From contig CADAQZ010000005.1 of NCBI GenBank assembly GCA_902790175.1, forward strand, positions 62,001-126,000: a DNA stretch of 64,000 nucleotides. The letters are read 5' to 3'. This document shows positions 16,198 through 23,911 of this stretch, piece by piece. Source of the DNA: an uncultured Eubacteriales bacterium. Lineage in GTDB: Bacteria; Bacillota; Clostridia; Christensenellales; Aristaeellaceae. Each line of letters begins with the position of its first letter. Positions within the stretch are counted from its first letter, which is position 1. The notes beneath the pieces were generated by a model. The model saw only the letters and a program-made list of their open reading frames with translations, did not search any database and was not told the DNA's origin. A program made the position numbers and the translations under genes.

Positions 16198-17157
16198 ATG
16201 ACCAACTCTGTGCAGGGCCAAAACCGGCACTACAGCCCGAAGAAAAAGAGCACCTTCTCCAAGCTGCTCAGCCAGTGGCAGCTGATGCTGATGTCGGTGC
16301 CGATCTTCCTGTATGTGCTGCTGTTCAACTACTTCCCCATGTGGGGCTGGGTCAACGCCTTCAAGGACTACGGCAACCGCAAGCTGGTCGCCAAGGGCAT
16401 CACGCCCTGGATCGGCCTCAACAACTTCAAGTGGCTGTTCAGCCGCCCGGACTTCTTCCAGGCTATCCGCAACACGCTGGCCATGAGCGTCATCAACCTC
16501 GTGTTCGGCACGGTGTCCGCGGTGCTGCTGGCGGTGCTGCTCAACGAGGTGCGGCAAAAGACCTTCAAGAAGACGGTGCAGACCGTCACCTACCTGCCCC
16601 ACTTCCTGTCGATGGTCATCGTCGTGGCCATGGCGCAAAACATATTCGCCTCCAACGGCCCCGTCAACGACCTGCTCGTCGCCCTGCACATCGTCAAGGA
16701 ACCCGTGTTCTGGCTCGGCGAGGGCAAGCACTTCTGGTGGCTGGTCGGCATCATCAACGTCTGGAAGGAGGTCGGCTGGGGCACCATCATCTACATCTCC
16801 GCCATGACCAGCATCGACCCCGCCCTCTACGAGGCCGCCTCCATCGACGGCGCGGGCCGCTTCCAGCGCATCCTGCACGTGACGCTGCCGGGCATCAAGT
16901 CGACGTTCGTCATCCTTCTGATCATGAACATCGGCCACCTGATGGAGGCCGGATTTGAGATCCAATACCTGCTGGGCAACGGCCTGACCGCCGCCTATTC
17001 CCGCACGATCGACATCTTCGTGCTGGAGTACGGCACCCAGATGATGGACTTCGGCGTCGCCACCGCCGCCGGCATCTTCAAGAGCGTGGTCGCCATCATA
17101 CTGCTCGTCGGGGCCAACTTCATCGCCAAGCGCCTCGGCGAAGAGACGTTGGTTTAA
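16198..17157 (+). CDS. Sugar ABC transporter permease, LplB type
   Basis: 319 residues with six predicted membrane segments; the first begins near residue 30 (LMLMSVPIFLYVLLFNYFP). The cytoplasmic EAA loop YEAASIDGAGRFQRILHVTLPGI, near residue 220, contacts the ATPase. It forms the inner-membrane channel with the next gene. Start ATG at 16198 after GGGGG. No ATPase gene is in the operon; such systems usually share an MsmX/UgpC-type ATPase encoded elsewhere. Confidence 0.93.
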   Translation: MTNSVQGQNRHYSPKKKSTFSKLLSQWQLMLMSVPIFLYVLLFNYFPMWGWVNAFKDYGNRKLVAKGITPWIGLNNFKWLFSRPDFFQAIRNTLAMSVINLVFGTVSAVLLAVLLNEVRQKTFKKTVQTVTYLPHFLSMVIVVAMAQNIFASNGPVNDLLVALHIVKEPVFWLGEGKHFWWLVGIINVWKEVGWGTIIYISAMTSIDPALYEAASIDGAGRFQRILHVTLPGIKSTFVILLIMNIGHLMEAGFEIQYLLGNGLTAAYSRTIDIFVLEYGTQMMDFGVATAAGIFKSVVAIILLVGANFIAKRLGEETLV

Positions 17158-17172
17158 GGGAGGGACACAGAC

Positions 17173-18096
17173 ATGACTACCGCGAATTACAAGGACATCA
17201 AGGTCCGCAAGCACTATGACGTCGTGTTCCCCATCGTCAACACCATCATACTGGTACTGCTGATGTTCGTCACCCTCTACCCCGTCGTCAATACCGTGGC
17301 CTACTCCCTCAACGACGGCACCGATGCTCTGAAGGCCGGCATCACCCTCTGGCCCCGCGTGTGGAGCACCAAGAGCTACCAGTCCATCCTTTCCGACCCC
17401 GCCGTGTATCAGGCTGCGTGGATCTCGGCCAGCAAGACCGTGATCATCACACTGCTCAACCTGTTCTGGACCAGCATGCTCTCCTACGCGCTCACCCGCA
17501 GGGAGTACGTGCTGCGCAAGGTGATCACCACGATGCTGGTGCTGACGATGTACATCAACGCCGGTCTGATTCCGAACTACCTGCTGATCACCAAGGTGCT
17601 GCACCTGCAAAAGTCCTACTGGGTGTACATCATCCCCACGATGTTCTCCTGCTTCAACATGATCGTCATCCGCACCTACATCGCGGGCCTGCCGGAGGCA
17701 CTGGTGGAATCCGCGCGCATCGACGGCGCGGGCGACATCCGCATCTTCTGGCAGATCATCTTCCCGCTGTGCAAGCCGGTTCTGGCGACGGTGGCGCTGT
17801 TCGTGGCCGTGGGCAGCTGGAACAGCTGGTTTGACACCCACCTGTACAACGGCAGCAAGACCCAGCTGCATAGCCTGCAATACCTGCTGAAGATGAAGCT
17901 GGCCACCACGCAGCAGAGCGCCAACGCCGCCCAGGCCTCCGTCGACGCGCTGGCGAACACCGCCGCCTCCAAGACCACGCCGGTCACCATCCGCTGCGCC
18001 ATCACGGTCATCTCCACGCTGCCGATCCTGGTGGTCTATCCGTTCCTGCAGCGCTACTTCGTCACCGGCATGGTGCTGGGCAGCGTGAAGGGCTAA
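17173..18096 (+). CDS. Sugar ABC transporter permease, YtcP/LplC type
   Basis: 307 residues, second permease of the transporter, with six membrane segments (VFPIVNTIILVLLMFVTLYPV near 16-36; ITVISTLPILVVYPFLQRYF near the C-terminus). The EAA loop VESARIDGAGDIRIFWQIIFPL is near residue 175. It starts 15 bases after the first permease with a GGGAGGG site, so the two are co-translated partners. The inferred substrate is a beta-manno-oligosaccharide. Confidence 0.93.
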   Translation: MTTANYKDIKVRKHYDVVFPIVNTIILVLLMFVTLYPVVNTVAYSLNDGTDALKAGITLWPRVWSTKSYQSILSDPAVYQAAWISASKTVIITLLNLFWTSMLSYALTRREYVLRKVITTMLVLTMYINAGLIPNYLLITKVLHLQKSYWVYIIPTMFSCFNMIVIRTYIAGLPEALVESARIDGAGDIRIFWQIIFPLCKPVLATVALFVAVGSWNSWFDTHLYNGSKTQLHSLQYLLKMKLATTQQSANAAQASVDALANTAASKTTPVTIRCAITVISTLPILVVYPFLQRYFVTGMVLGSVKG

Positions 18097-18162
18097 GCCG
18101 ACCGAAGGAGTTTCTCTTCCCCCCACACACCTACACCCGGACGATCTCCCGGAGGTGCGAAT

Positions 18163-19071
18163 ATGCAAAACAAAGCGCCTTCCGAGGCCATGTCGCGAAG
18201 CCGTTTCCCGGACGGATTCAGGATCCTCAAGGGCAACCAGGAATACGTCACCTACATCGAGCATTCCTCCCTTCGCGTGTGGTACTCCGAAACGCCTTCT
18301 CATTACGAGAGCCACTTCCATTCGGCGGTGGAAATCATACTGCCCGTCACCGGCGAGGTGATCTACACCGTCGCGGACAACACCTATCGCGTGCAGTCCA
18401 ACGAGGTGCTGATCGTACCGCCCAACACGGTGCACAGCCTGTTCATGCACGAGGGCAGCTCGCGGTACCTGCTGCTGTTCGAGCCGGACCACATCTTCGG
18501 CATGCGCGACATGCAGCTGATCGAGGGCCTGCTCAAGACGCCCATCTACCTGACGGGCCAGTCGGAGTCGCAGGAGTCCATCCGCGCGCTGCTGATGCAG
18601 GTCGTCAGCTGCTACGAGCGCCGGGAGTTCCTGTGGAACTCGCTGTGCTACGCAAACCTGCTGCAGATGTACGCGCGGCTGGGCCAGTTCAACATGACCC
18701 GCGAGATGACCCGCTACGACGAAAAGAGCCAGCGCATCGACCCGGAGATCGTGGACAGCGCGCGGCTGTACATCGACCAGAACTACATGCGCGACATCAC
18801 GCTGACCGACGTGAGCAACTTCACCGGCTTCTCCAAGTGCTATTTCTCGCGCGTGTTCAAGCAGCAGCTGGGGCTCTCCTTCTCGGAGTACCTGCGCCAC
18901 AAGCGCATCAGCATGGCCGAGGATCTGCTGATCCACTCGCGCCAGCCCATCCAGGAGATCGCCATGAGCGCCGGCTTTGGCAGCGTGGCTACGTTCAACC
19001 GCGTCTTCCGCGACGCCAAGAACTGCACCCCCTCCCGCTTCCGGGAGATCTACGGGGATATACTGAAATAA
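18163..19071 (+). CDS. Second AraC-family regulator
   Basis: 302 residues. N-terminal cupin (HYESHFHSAVEIILPVTGEVIYTV, NEVLIVPPNTVHSLF) and C-terminal AraC domain (ITLTDVSNFTGFSKCYFSRVFKQQLGLSF; IAMSAGFGSVATFNRVFRD). It starts 66 bases after the second permease with GGAGG (18150-18154) and ends with a strong hairpin, so it probably belongs to the transporter operon. Two AraC regulators in one locus may separate control of transport and catabolism; their division of labour cannot be read from sequence. Confidence 0.92.
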   Translation: MQNKAPSEAMSRSRFPDGFRILKGNQEYVTYIEHSSLRVWYSETPSHYESHFHSAVEIILPVTGEVIYTVADNTYRVQSNEVLIVPPNTVHSLFMHEGSSRYLLLFEPDHIFGMRDMQLIEGLLKTPIYLTGQSESQESIRALLMQVVSCYERREFLWNSLCYANLLQMYARLGQFNMTREMTRYDEKSQRIDPEIVDSARLYIDQNYMRDITLTDVSNFTGFSKCYFSRVFKQQLGLSFSEYLRHKRISMAEDLLIHSRQPIQEIAMSAGFGSVATFNRVFRDAKNCTPSRFREIYGDILK

Positions 19072-19087
19072 AGCCGACCGTGATTTT

Positions 19088-19117
19088 GCGGAGCGCTGAA
19101 CAGCGCTCCGCAACTTT
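19088..19117 (+). terminator. Terminator of the transporter operon
   Basis: A perfect 11-bp stem (19088-19098 with 19101-19111) with a minimal loop and the tail AACTTT. The short T run makes it a moderate terminator. Confidence 0.7.
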
Positions 19118-19128
19118 ATGCCATATGC

Positions 19129-19158
19129 TTGACACCACATATGACACCATGGTATAAT
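19129..19158 (+). promoter_or_regulatory. hicAB promoter
   Basis: TTGACA (19129-19134), 18 bases, TATAAT (19153-19158). CATATG is repeated at 19122-19127 and at 19138-19143, overlapping the spacer, a possible antitoxin autoregulation site. Confidence 0.75.
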
Positions 19159-19176
19159 GCTGGTGAGGTGAGACGG

Positions 19177-19431
19177 ATGTCGTCATGGGATAAACTGATT
19201 GCCCGACTTCAAAAGCTGTCCAACGACATGCGCTTTGATGAACTCGGAAAGATACTTCGGGCATATGGATATACTATGAGCCAACCCCGGCGCGGCAGCA
19301 GCCACTACACCTTTCGGAAGGCGGGCTGCGCGCCGATCACCATTCCGAGGCACGAGCCCATCAAACGCGTCTATGTGGAGATGGTTCGCGACGCTATAGA
19401 AAGCGAGGAGAAGCAGCATGAAGACGATTGA
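19177..19431 (+). CDS. hicA: HicA-like toxin
   Basis: 84 residues from the ATG at 19177 after AGGTGAG; the longer frame would start inside the promoter. MSSWDKLIARLQ, RFDELGKILRAYGYTM, GSSHYTFRK and PITIPRHEPIKRVYV match the HicA mRNA-interferase family, with the conserved Ser-His of GSSH as catalytic residue. HicA cleaves mRNA when free of HicB. It overlaps hicB by 14 bases. Longer than minimal HicA (about 60 residues), a form common in Clostridia. Confidence 0.88.
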   Translation: MSSWDKLIARLQKLSNDMRFDELGKILRAYGYTMSQPRRGSSHYTFRKAGCAPITIPRHEPIKRVYVEMVRDAIESEEKQHEDD

Positions 19432-19777
19432 CGAATACATGGCCCTACCGTACAGAATTGAGATCGTCCCCGACGCCGAAGAAGGCGGTTTTGTCATCTC
19501 CTATCCGGAGCTGCGGGGCTGCCTGTCCACCGGCGATACCATCGAAGCGGCACTGGCCAACGGCGAGGACGCCAAGCGGGCGTGGTTCGAGGCCGCCCTG
19601 GAGGACGGCTATCCCATCCCCTCCCCCGCCACCGACGAGGATTACTCCGGCCAGTTCAAGCTCCGCATCCCCAAATCGCTGCACCGCCAGCTGGCCATGC
19701 AGTCGAAAAAAGAGGGCATCAGCATGAACCAGTACTGCCTGTACCTCCTCTCGCAAAACAGCGTGCGCCGCGCGTAA
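19418..19777 (+). CDS. hicB: HicB-like antitoxin
   Basis: 119 residues. The N-terminal HicB fold (YRIEIVPDAEEGGFVISYPELRGC, GDTIEAALANGEDA) is followed by a C-terminal ribbon-helix-helix (FKLRIPKSLHRQLAMQSKKEGISMNQYCLYLL) for DNA binding. It neutralises HicA and likely represses its own promoter. It overlaps the toxin gene, as usual for this module. Confidence 0.9.
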   Translation: MKTIDEYMALPYRIEIVPDAEEGGFVISYPELRGCLSTGDTIEAALANGEDAKRAWFEAALEDGYPIPSPATDEDYSGQFKLRIPKSLHRQLAMQSKKEGISMNQYCLYLLSQNSVRRA

Positions 19778-19819
19778 AGCGTTGCATTATATCGCTCCGG
19801 TTTCTCTCGATAGCACTCG

Positions 19820-19856
19820 CCAAAAATGAAAACCCCGGTGCTTTGAAGCATCGGGG
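19820..19856 (-). terminator. Terminator of the rplM-rpsI transcript
   Basis: An 11-bp stem with one mismatch (19833-19843 with 19846-19856) followed on the minus strand by TTTTCATTTTTGG. It sits 18 bases after the rpsI stop. Confidence 0.8.
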
Positions 19857-19874
19857 TGATAATTTGTCCAGCGT

Positions 19875-20288
19875 TTAGCGCTTGGAGAACTGGGGCGCGC
19901 GACGGGCGGCCTTCAGGCCGTACTTCTTGCGCTCCTTCATGCGCGGGTCGCGGGTCAGATAGCCGGCCTTCTTGATGGCGGGCTTCAGATCCTCGTCGGC
20001 CTTCACCAGCGCGCGGGCGATGCCGTGACGGATCGCGCCGGCCTGCCCGGTGAAGCCGCCGCCCTTGCAGTTCACGACGACGTCCCACTTGCCGAGGGTC
20101 TCGGTCAGAACCAGGGGCTGGCGCACGACGGTCTTGAGGGTCTCGTAGCCGAAGTACTCCTCCAGGTTGCGCTTGTTGATGGTGATGTTGCCCTCACCGG
20201 GGATCAGACGAACGCGGGCGATCGCCTTTTTCCTTCTGCCGACAGCATGGAAAGGCCTGATGGTTGTGCTCGGGGCCGGCGTACACAA
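19875..20288 (-). CDS. rpsI: Ribosomal protein S9, normal start missing
   Basis: From [20 protein letters not shown] to the C-terminal RRAPQFSKR this is a complete S9 body, including VKGG-like [22 protein letters not shown] and [15 protein letters not shown]. The expected N-terminus (M, a few residues, then YYGTGRRK or similar) and a ribosome site are absent. Upstream, the frame runs directly into rplM coding sequence, and the only start in frame is a TTG at 20288 inside rplM. The join lies near 20252-20258. Either an assembly deletion or a true deletion removed the rplM end, the intergenic gap and the first S9 codons. Confidence 0.85.
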   Translation of the reverse strand: MCTPAPSTTIRPFHAVGRRKKAIARVRLIPGEGNITINKRNLEEYFGYETLKTVVRQPLVLTETLGKWDVVVNCKGGGFTGQAGAIRHGIARALVKADEDLKPAIKKAGYLTRDPRMKERKKYGLKAARRAPQFSKR

Positions 20289-20655
20289 ACAGCTTCTTCG
20301 CCATCGCGTAGCCCAGGGGGCCCTTGGGCAGCATGCGGCGCACCGCCTCGCGGAACGCGAACTCGCTCTTCTTCGCCATCAGCTTGCGGTAGGTGATCTC
20401 CTTCAAGCCGCCCGGATAGCCGGTATGATAGCGATAAACCTTGTTGTCCAGCTTCTTGCCGGTCAGCACCAGCTTATCGGTGTTGACAACGATGATATAG
20501 TCGCCGCAGTCACAGTGGGGCGTAAAGGTGGGCTTATGCTTGCCGCGCAGCATGGAAGCGACCTGGGAAGCCAGGCGGCCGAGAACCATGCCCTCCGCGT
20601 CGATGACGTACCACTTACGCTCGACGTTCTGGGGATTCGCCATATAAGTACTCAC
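20194..20655 (-). CDS. rplM: Ribosomal protein L13, C-terminus disrupted
   Basis: Start GTG at 20655 after GGAGGG (longer frames run through the promoter). [71 protein letters not shown] and [26 protein letters not shown] are L13. After PEHNHQ the frame enters rpsI sequence in the wrong frame and adds about 20 foreign residues. A normal L13 ends about ten residues after this point. Together with the truncated S9 start this marks a deletion at the gene junction. Confidence 0.9.
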   Translation of the reverse strand: MSTYMANPQNVERKWYVIDAEGMVLGRLASQVASMLRGKHKPTFTPHCDCGDYIIVVNTDKLVLTGKKLDNKVYRYHTGYPGGLKEITYRKLMAKKSEFAFREAVRRMLPKGPLGYAMAKKLFVYAGPEHNHQAFPCCRQKEKGDRPRSSDPR

Positions 20656-20814
20656 GTGTAATTTCCCTCCAATTTCGATCGCCGGAGCGCCTCCGGCCGC
20701 GAATCGCGGGGCGATTCGCCTGTCCATTGAATCAATGCTTTTGCGCCAGGTGTGGTCAGTACCTTCGCAATCATGCCATTGCCCGGGGCTAGTGAGCGTA
20801 TTGACACAAGTTGT

Positions 20815-20843
20815 ATTATACCCAATTTTCCCCGGCGCGTCAA
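20815..20843 (-). promoter_or_regulatory. rplM-rpsI promoter
   Basis: Minus strand TTGACG (20838-20843), 17 bases, TATAAT (20815-20820). It leaves a leader of about 150 bases before rplM, long enough for an autoregulatory structure, though I cannot recognise a known L13 leader fold. Confidence 0.8.
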
Positions 20844-20891
20844 CGGTTTTCACGGCCTGTTTTCAACATTTAACACGGTTTTTCGCCGCGC

Positions 20892-21761
20892 TCATCGGCC
20901 GAGCCAGCCCATCAGTCCACCCATCGCCGCCGAGAGCGTCAGCACGTTGCAGAAGAACGCGAGAGAGGCGCACAGCCAGAAGCCGACAAGCCCCCAGCGG
21001 GCCGCGAGGGGCACCGCGGGCGCCGCCAGCGCCAGCAGCATCGGCCCGCCGCGGGCGAGCATGGCGTTGCCCAGGGCCAGCGTCAGGGCCATTCCCGCGC
21101 CGCTGAGAAGGCCCGTGCGCACCGGACGCGCCGATCCGTCCGAGCACCGGCAGACGGCGTCCGCCGCCACGCAGCCGTTCAGCGCCGCATAGCACAGCGC
21201 CAGTCCCGCCGCCGCGGGCAGGCTGCCCGCCAGCGCAGGCACGACGTCGCCCCGCAGGTACAGGCGCGGCGGACGCGGATCGATCGCCAGCGCCGCGCAG
21301 AAGGCCGCGCCCACAGCCAGTATAATAAGCCCCGCCCAGGGCAGCGCCTGGCGCTCCCACAGGCACAGCAGCGCCGCCAGCGCCAGCGCGAGGCCCATCC
21401 CCCACAGGAAGCCGCGCTTGACCGGCAGCGTCAGCGCGCCCGCCTCGCCCGCGTTCGTCAGCGCCACCACCGCCACCGCCGCGAGCATCAGCGCGTGGAA
21501 CACGCCCACGACGTGCGCACAGCCCCGACCCAGGCTCCGACGGCACAGCGCCGCGAAGTAATCCGCCCCGGCGCGGGCGCACAGCCTCGCGACGAGGCCC
21601 GCCATCAGCCCGAACGCCGCCGACGCCAGCGCGATGCCCGGCCAGGACGCCCAGCCCAGCTGCCCGAAGAAGATCACCAGCGCCCGCCCGGAGCCGCAGC
21701 CCGTGGCCGCGGACGCCGCCAGCGCCGCCAGCGCCGCCCTCCAGTTTCCGCCTTTTGACAT
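20892..21761 (-). CDS. YkvI-like integral membrane protein
   Basis: 289 residues, very rich in Ala, Leu and Gly, with about eight to ten predicted membrane segments. The opening GCGSGRALVIFFGQLG resembles the GAGFASGREIxxFF region of YkvI/COG3949 transporter-like proteins (LeuT-type fold, substrate unknown), followed by FGLMAGLVARLC. The family call is tentative. The ATG at 21761 lies only 2 bases after a terminator-type hairpin, so no free ribosome site exists between hairpin and start. Translation may use the G-run within the hairpin or begin further in. Confidence 0.6.
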   Translation of the reverse strand: MSKGGNWRAALAALAASAATGCGSGRALVIFFGQLGWASWPGIALASAAFGLMAGLVARLCARAGADYFAALCRRSLGRGCAHVVGVFHALMLAAVAVVALTNAGEAGALTLPVKRGFLWGMGLALALAALLCLWERQALPWAGLIILAVGAAFCAALAIDPRPPRLYLRGDVVPALAGSLPAAAGLALCYAALNGCVAADAVCRCSDGSARPVRTGLLSGAGMALTLALGNAMLARGGPMLLALAAPAVPLAARWGLVGFWLCASLAFFCNVLTLSAAMGGLMGWLGR

Positions 21762-21763
21762 GG

Positions 21764-21808
21764 AAAAACCCCCGTTTCACATGCATCGTATGCAAAACGG
21801 GGGTTTTT
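21764..21808. terminator. Hairpin with A and T flanks just before a start codon
   Basis: 14-bp arms AAAAACCCCCGTTT (21764-21777) and its complement (21795-21808). It works as a terminator in either direction, yet on the minus strand its T run ends 2 bases before the next start codon. Confidence 0.8.
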
Positions 21809-21858
21809 CATAATCAGATTTCAAGGTCGATCCGCATGGAGAGCTGACTGAGAGGGGG

Positions 21859-22179
21859 TCACTCCCCTGCCTCGGCCTCGCGCGAGAGCTCCTCGGCGGT
21901 CTTGTCCACGGGGGTCTCGTTTTCGTAGACCCAGCCCAGCGACGGGTCCTCGCTCAGATCGACGGCCGCGCCATTCTCGCCCATCTCCGGAGGCCGGGTC
22001 TCGCGCGTCGCCTCCTCGGCGAACTGCGGGTCGCGCTCGGTGGGGCCGCCCGTGCGCAGCAGCTTCAGCGAGCCGCTGAACAGCTGCGCCGCCAGCGCGA
22101 TCGCCAGCACCGCCGCCGCCAGGCCCACCAAAGCCACGGCCCAGCGCGTCCAGGCCGGGGCCCTTCTACGCTTGTTCAA
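21859..22179 (-). CDS. Small single-pass membrane protein, unknown
   Basis: 106 residues. A basic N-terminus (NKRRRAPAWTRW) is followed by one membrane helix (about residues 13-35: AVALVGLAAAVLAIALAAQLF) and an acidic extracytoplasmic tail. No family recognised. The start is TTG at 22179, overlapping the stop of the P-loop gene upstream by 4 bases, so the two are translationally coupled and probably functionally linked. Confidence 0.65.
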   Translation of the reverse strand: MNKRRRAPAWTRWAVALVGLAAAVLAIALAAQLFSGSLKLLRTGGPTERDPQFAEEATRETRPPEMGENGAAVDLSEDPSLGWVYENETPVDKTAEELSREAEAGE

Positions 22180-22601
22180 ACCGTATACTTCCGGATGTAC
22201 TCCGGCACCTCTTCCTCGGGAGCGCTGATGGACAGCACGAAGCTGCAGTTGTGCGCGCCGGAGACCTTCTCCAGCTTTTCAAAGAACTGCTCCATCTCCA
22301 GATCGTCCAGCGGGGTCTTGACCAGCTTCTTGAAGGCGTCCACGGCGATCAGGGAGAGGTCAAAATCGGCGGACATCATGCCGCACACGAAGGCCAGGAA
22401 CTCGTTGGCGGTGCACTTGTAGGCCGCCGGATACTCGCTGGCGTCCACGAAGCGAATCTCATGGCGCAGGTCGTACATATAGCGCTTGTCATCGTCGATG
22501 AAGATGATATTGCCGTGCTCTGTCTTGAGGGCGTCGTTGGTGATGTCGATCAGCCGCTTGGTCTTTCCGCTGCCCTTGCCGCCCAGAATCACTCGAATCA
22601 T
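22176..22601 (-). CDS. Small P-loop ATP-binding protein
   Basis: 141 residues with Walker A GGKGSGKT at 7-14, a Walker-B-like hydrophobic strand LSLIAVDAF near 85, and VLSISAPEEEVPEYIRKY at the end. Clostridia carry a conserved family of this size that is sometimes labelled as twitching-motility protein, without evidence of pili. Function unknown; cytoplasmic, probably partnering the coupled membrane protein. ATG at 22601 about 40 bases after a promoter. Confidence 0.78.
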   Translation of the reverse strand: MIRVILGGKGSGKTKRLIDITNDALKTEHGNIIFIDDDKRYMYDLRHEIRFVDASEYPAAYKCTANEFLAFVCGMMSADFDLSLIAVDAFKKLVKTPLDDLEMEQFFEKLEKVSGAHNCSFVLSISAPEEEVPEYIRKYTV

Positions 22602-22638
22602 GGGTCATCCACTCCTTTTCATATCAGGTGGTACCTTG

Positions 22639-22667
22639 ATTATACTATAGAACGCCTCAAAAAACAA
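22639..22667 (-). promoter_or_regulatory. Promoter of the P-loop/membrane protein pair
   Basis: Minus strand TTGTTT (22662-22667), 17 bases, TATAAT (22639-22644). Confidence 0.65.
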
Positions 22668-22736
22668 GCCGTGGAGGCAGGATTTTCTGCCGCCGCGGCG
22701 AATTATCATCTATTCACATCAGGAGGGACGCATCCC

Positions 22737-23294
22737 ATGAAAGCATATGACGACGCCAATATCATGGAGACGACCGTGGACAGCAAGCGCGTGTTCGACG
22801 GGCTGATATTGCACATCGACCACATCACCAACCGCCTGCCCAACGGCAAGCTGGCCGCGCGGGAGATCGCCCGCCACGTGGGGGCCTCGGCGGTGGTGCC
22901 CGTGGACGGCGAGGGCAACGTGTGGCTGGTCAAGCAGTTCCGCGCGCCCATCGACCAGATTTTGCTGGAGGTGCCCGCCGGGAAGCTGGACTACAAGGGC
23001 GAGGACCGGCTGGAGGCCGCCAAGCGCGAGCTGGCCGAGGAGACCGGGCTGCAGGCCGCCAGCTGGACGCATCTTTCCGACATCGTGACCACGCCCGGGT
23101 TCAGCGACGAGTGCATCTCGCTCTACCTGGCGCGCGAGCTGTCCGCCGGGCAGAGCCACCCGGACGAGGATGAGTTCCTGAACGTCATAAAGGTGCCGAT
23201 GGCGGAGCTGGTCTCGATGATCGCGCGCGGCAAAGTGACCGACAGCAAGACCATTTGCGCCGTGCTGCTGGCGGAAAAGGTCGTGAACGGATAA
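22737..23294 (+). CDS. Nudix hydrolase, ADP-ribose pyrophosphatase type
   Basis: 185 residues from the ATG at 22737 (AGGAGGG 9 bases before); the longer frame upstream is antisense to the P-loop gene. The Nudix box reads GKLDYKGEDRLEAAKRELAEETGL with the REL..EE metal ligands intact. VPVDGEGNVWLVKQFRAP and LLEVPAGKLD upstream of the box are typical of ADP-ribose pyrophosphatases, which cleave ADP-ribose to AMP and ribose-5-phosphate. The GNAT gene starts 3 bases after its stop. Confidence 0.92.
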   Translation: MKAYDDANIMETTVDSKRVFDGLILHIDHITNRLPNGKLAAREIARHVGASAVVPVDGEGNVWLVKQFRAPIDQILLEVPAGKLDYKGEDRLEAAKRELAEETGLQAASWTHLSDIVTTPGFSDECISLYLARELSAGQSHPDEDEFLNVIKVPMAELVSMIARGKVTDSKTICAVLLAEKVVNG

Positions 23295-23297
23295 ACC

Positions 23298-23867
23298 ATG
23301 ATCTATACCGACAGCTACACCTACATGCCCGAGCTGGAGACCCCGCGGCTTATGCTGCGGCGGCTTCAGATGCGGGACGCGAACGACATCTACCGCTACA
23401 GCCGCGACGCGGAGGTGGCGCGCCACGTGCTGTGGGACGCGCATCGCTCCGTCGGCGACAGCCGAGCCTACCTGCGCTACATGCTGCGCCGCTACCGCAA
23501 CCACGAGCCCGCCAGCTGGGGCATCGAGTGGAAGGAGACCGGCCGGATCATCGGCACGATCGGCTTCATGTGGATCCAGACCGACAACTCCGCCGCCGAG
23601 GTGGGCTACTCCCTCAGCCGGGACTTCTGGGGCCGCGGCATCATGACCGAGGCGCTGAAGGCCGTGATCGCGCACGGCTTCGGCAGCATGAACCTCAACC
23701 GCATCGAGGCCCAGCACGAGACCACGAATCCCGCCAGCGGCGCGGTGATGCGCAAGTGCGGCATGGTGCGCGAGGGCCTGCTGCGCCAGCGGCTGTTCAA
23801 CAAGGGCCGGTACGTGGACGTGGAGTTGTACGCGATTTTGAGAAAGGACTATGTGAGCAAGCGATGA
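23298..23867 (+). CDS. GNAT acetyltransferase, RimJ/RimL type
   Basis: 189 residues. Begins LETPRLMLRRLQMRDANDIYRYS, the RimJ/RimL signature; the acetyl-CoA loop is DFWGRGIMTEALKAVIAHGF near residue 115, followed by NRIEAQHETTNPASGAVMRKCGM. It N-acetylates a protein N-terminus or a small amine; substrate unknown. It forms a two-gene unit with the Nudix gene and ends at a strong terminator. Confidence 0.9.
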   Translation: MIYTDSYTYMPELETPRLMLRRLQMRDANDIYRYSRDAEVARHVLWDAHRSVGDSRAYLRYMLRRYRNHEPASWGIEWKETGRIIGTIGFMWIQTDNSAAEVGYSLSRDFWGRGIMTEALKAVIAHGFGSMNLNRIEAQHETTNPASGAVMRKCGMVREGLLRQRLFNKGRYVDVELYAILRKDYVSKR

Positions 23868-23905
23868 AAAAGCGCCGCGACGGTTTTACCGTCGCGGCGC
23901 TTTTT
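23867..23905. terminator. Strong bidirectional terminator
   Basis: A perfect 17-bp stem including A and T flanks (23867-23883 with 23889-23905) between the convergent GNAT and rpiB genes. It overlaps the last base of the GNAT stop codon. Confidence 0.93.
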
Positions 23906-23911
23906 CATCGC

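Noticed and set aside
16078..19140. 1020-codon open frame on the minus strand
   Set aside because: It is antisense to two permeases and an AraC gene with clear domains, and its composition (His/Val/Asp/Gly-rich, no motif) is the usual shadow frame of GC-rich genes.
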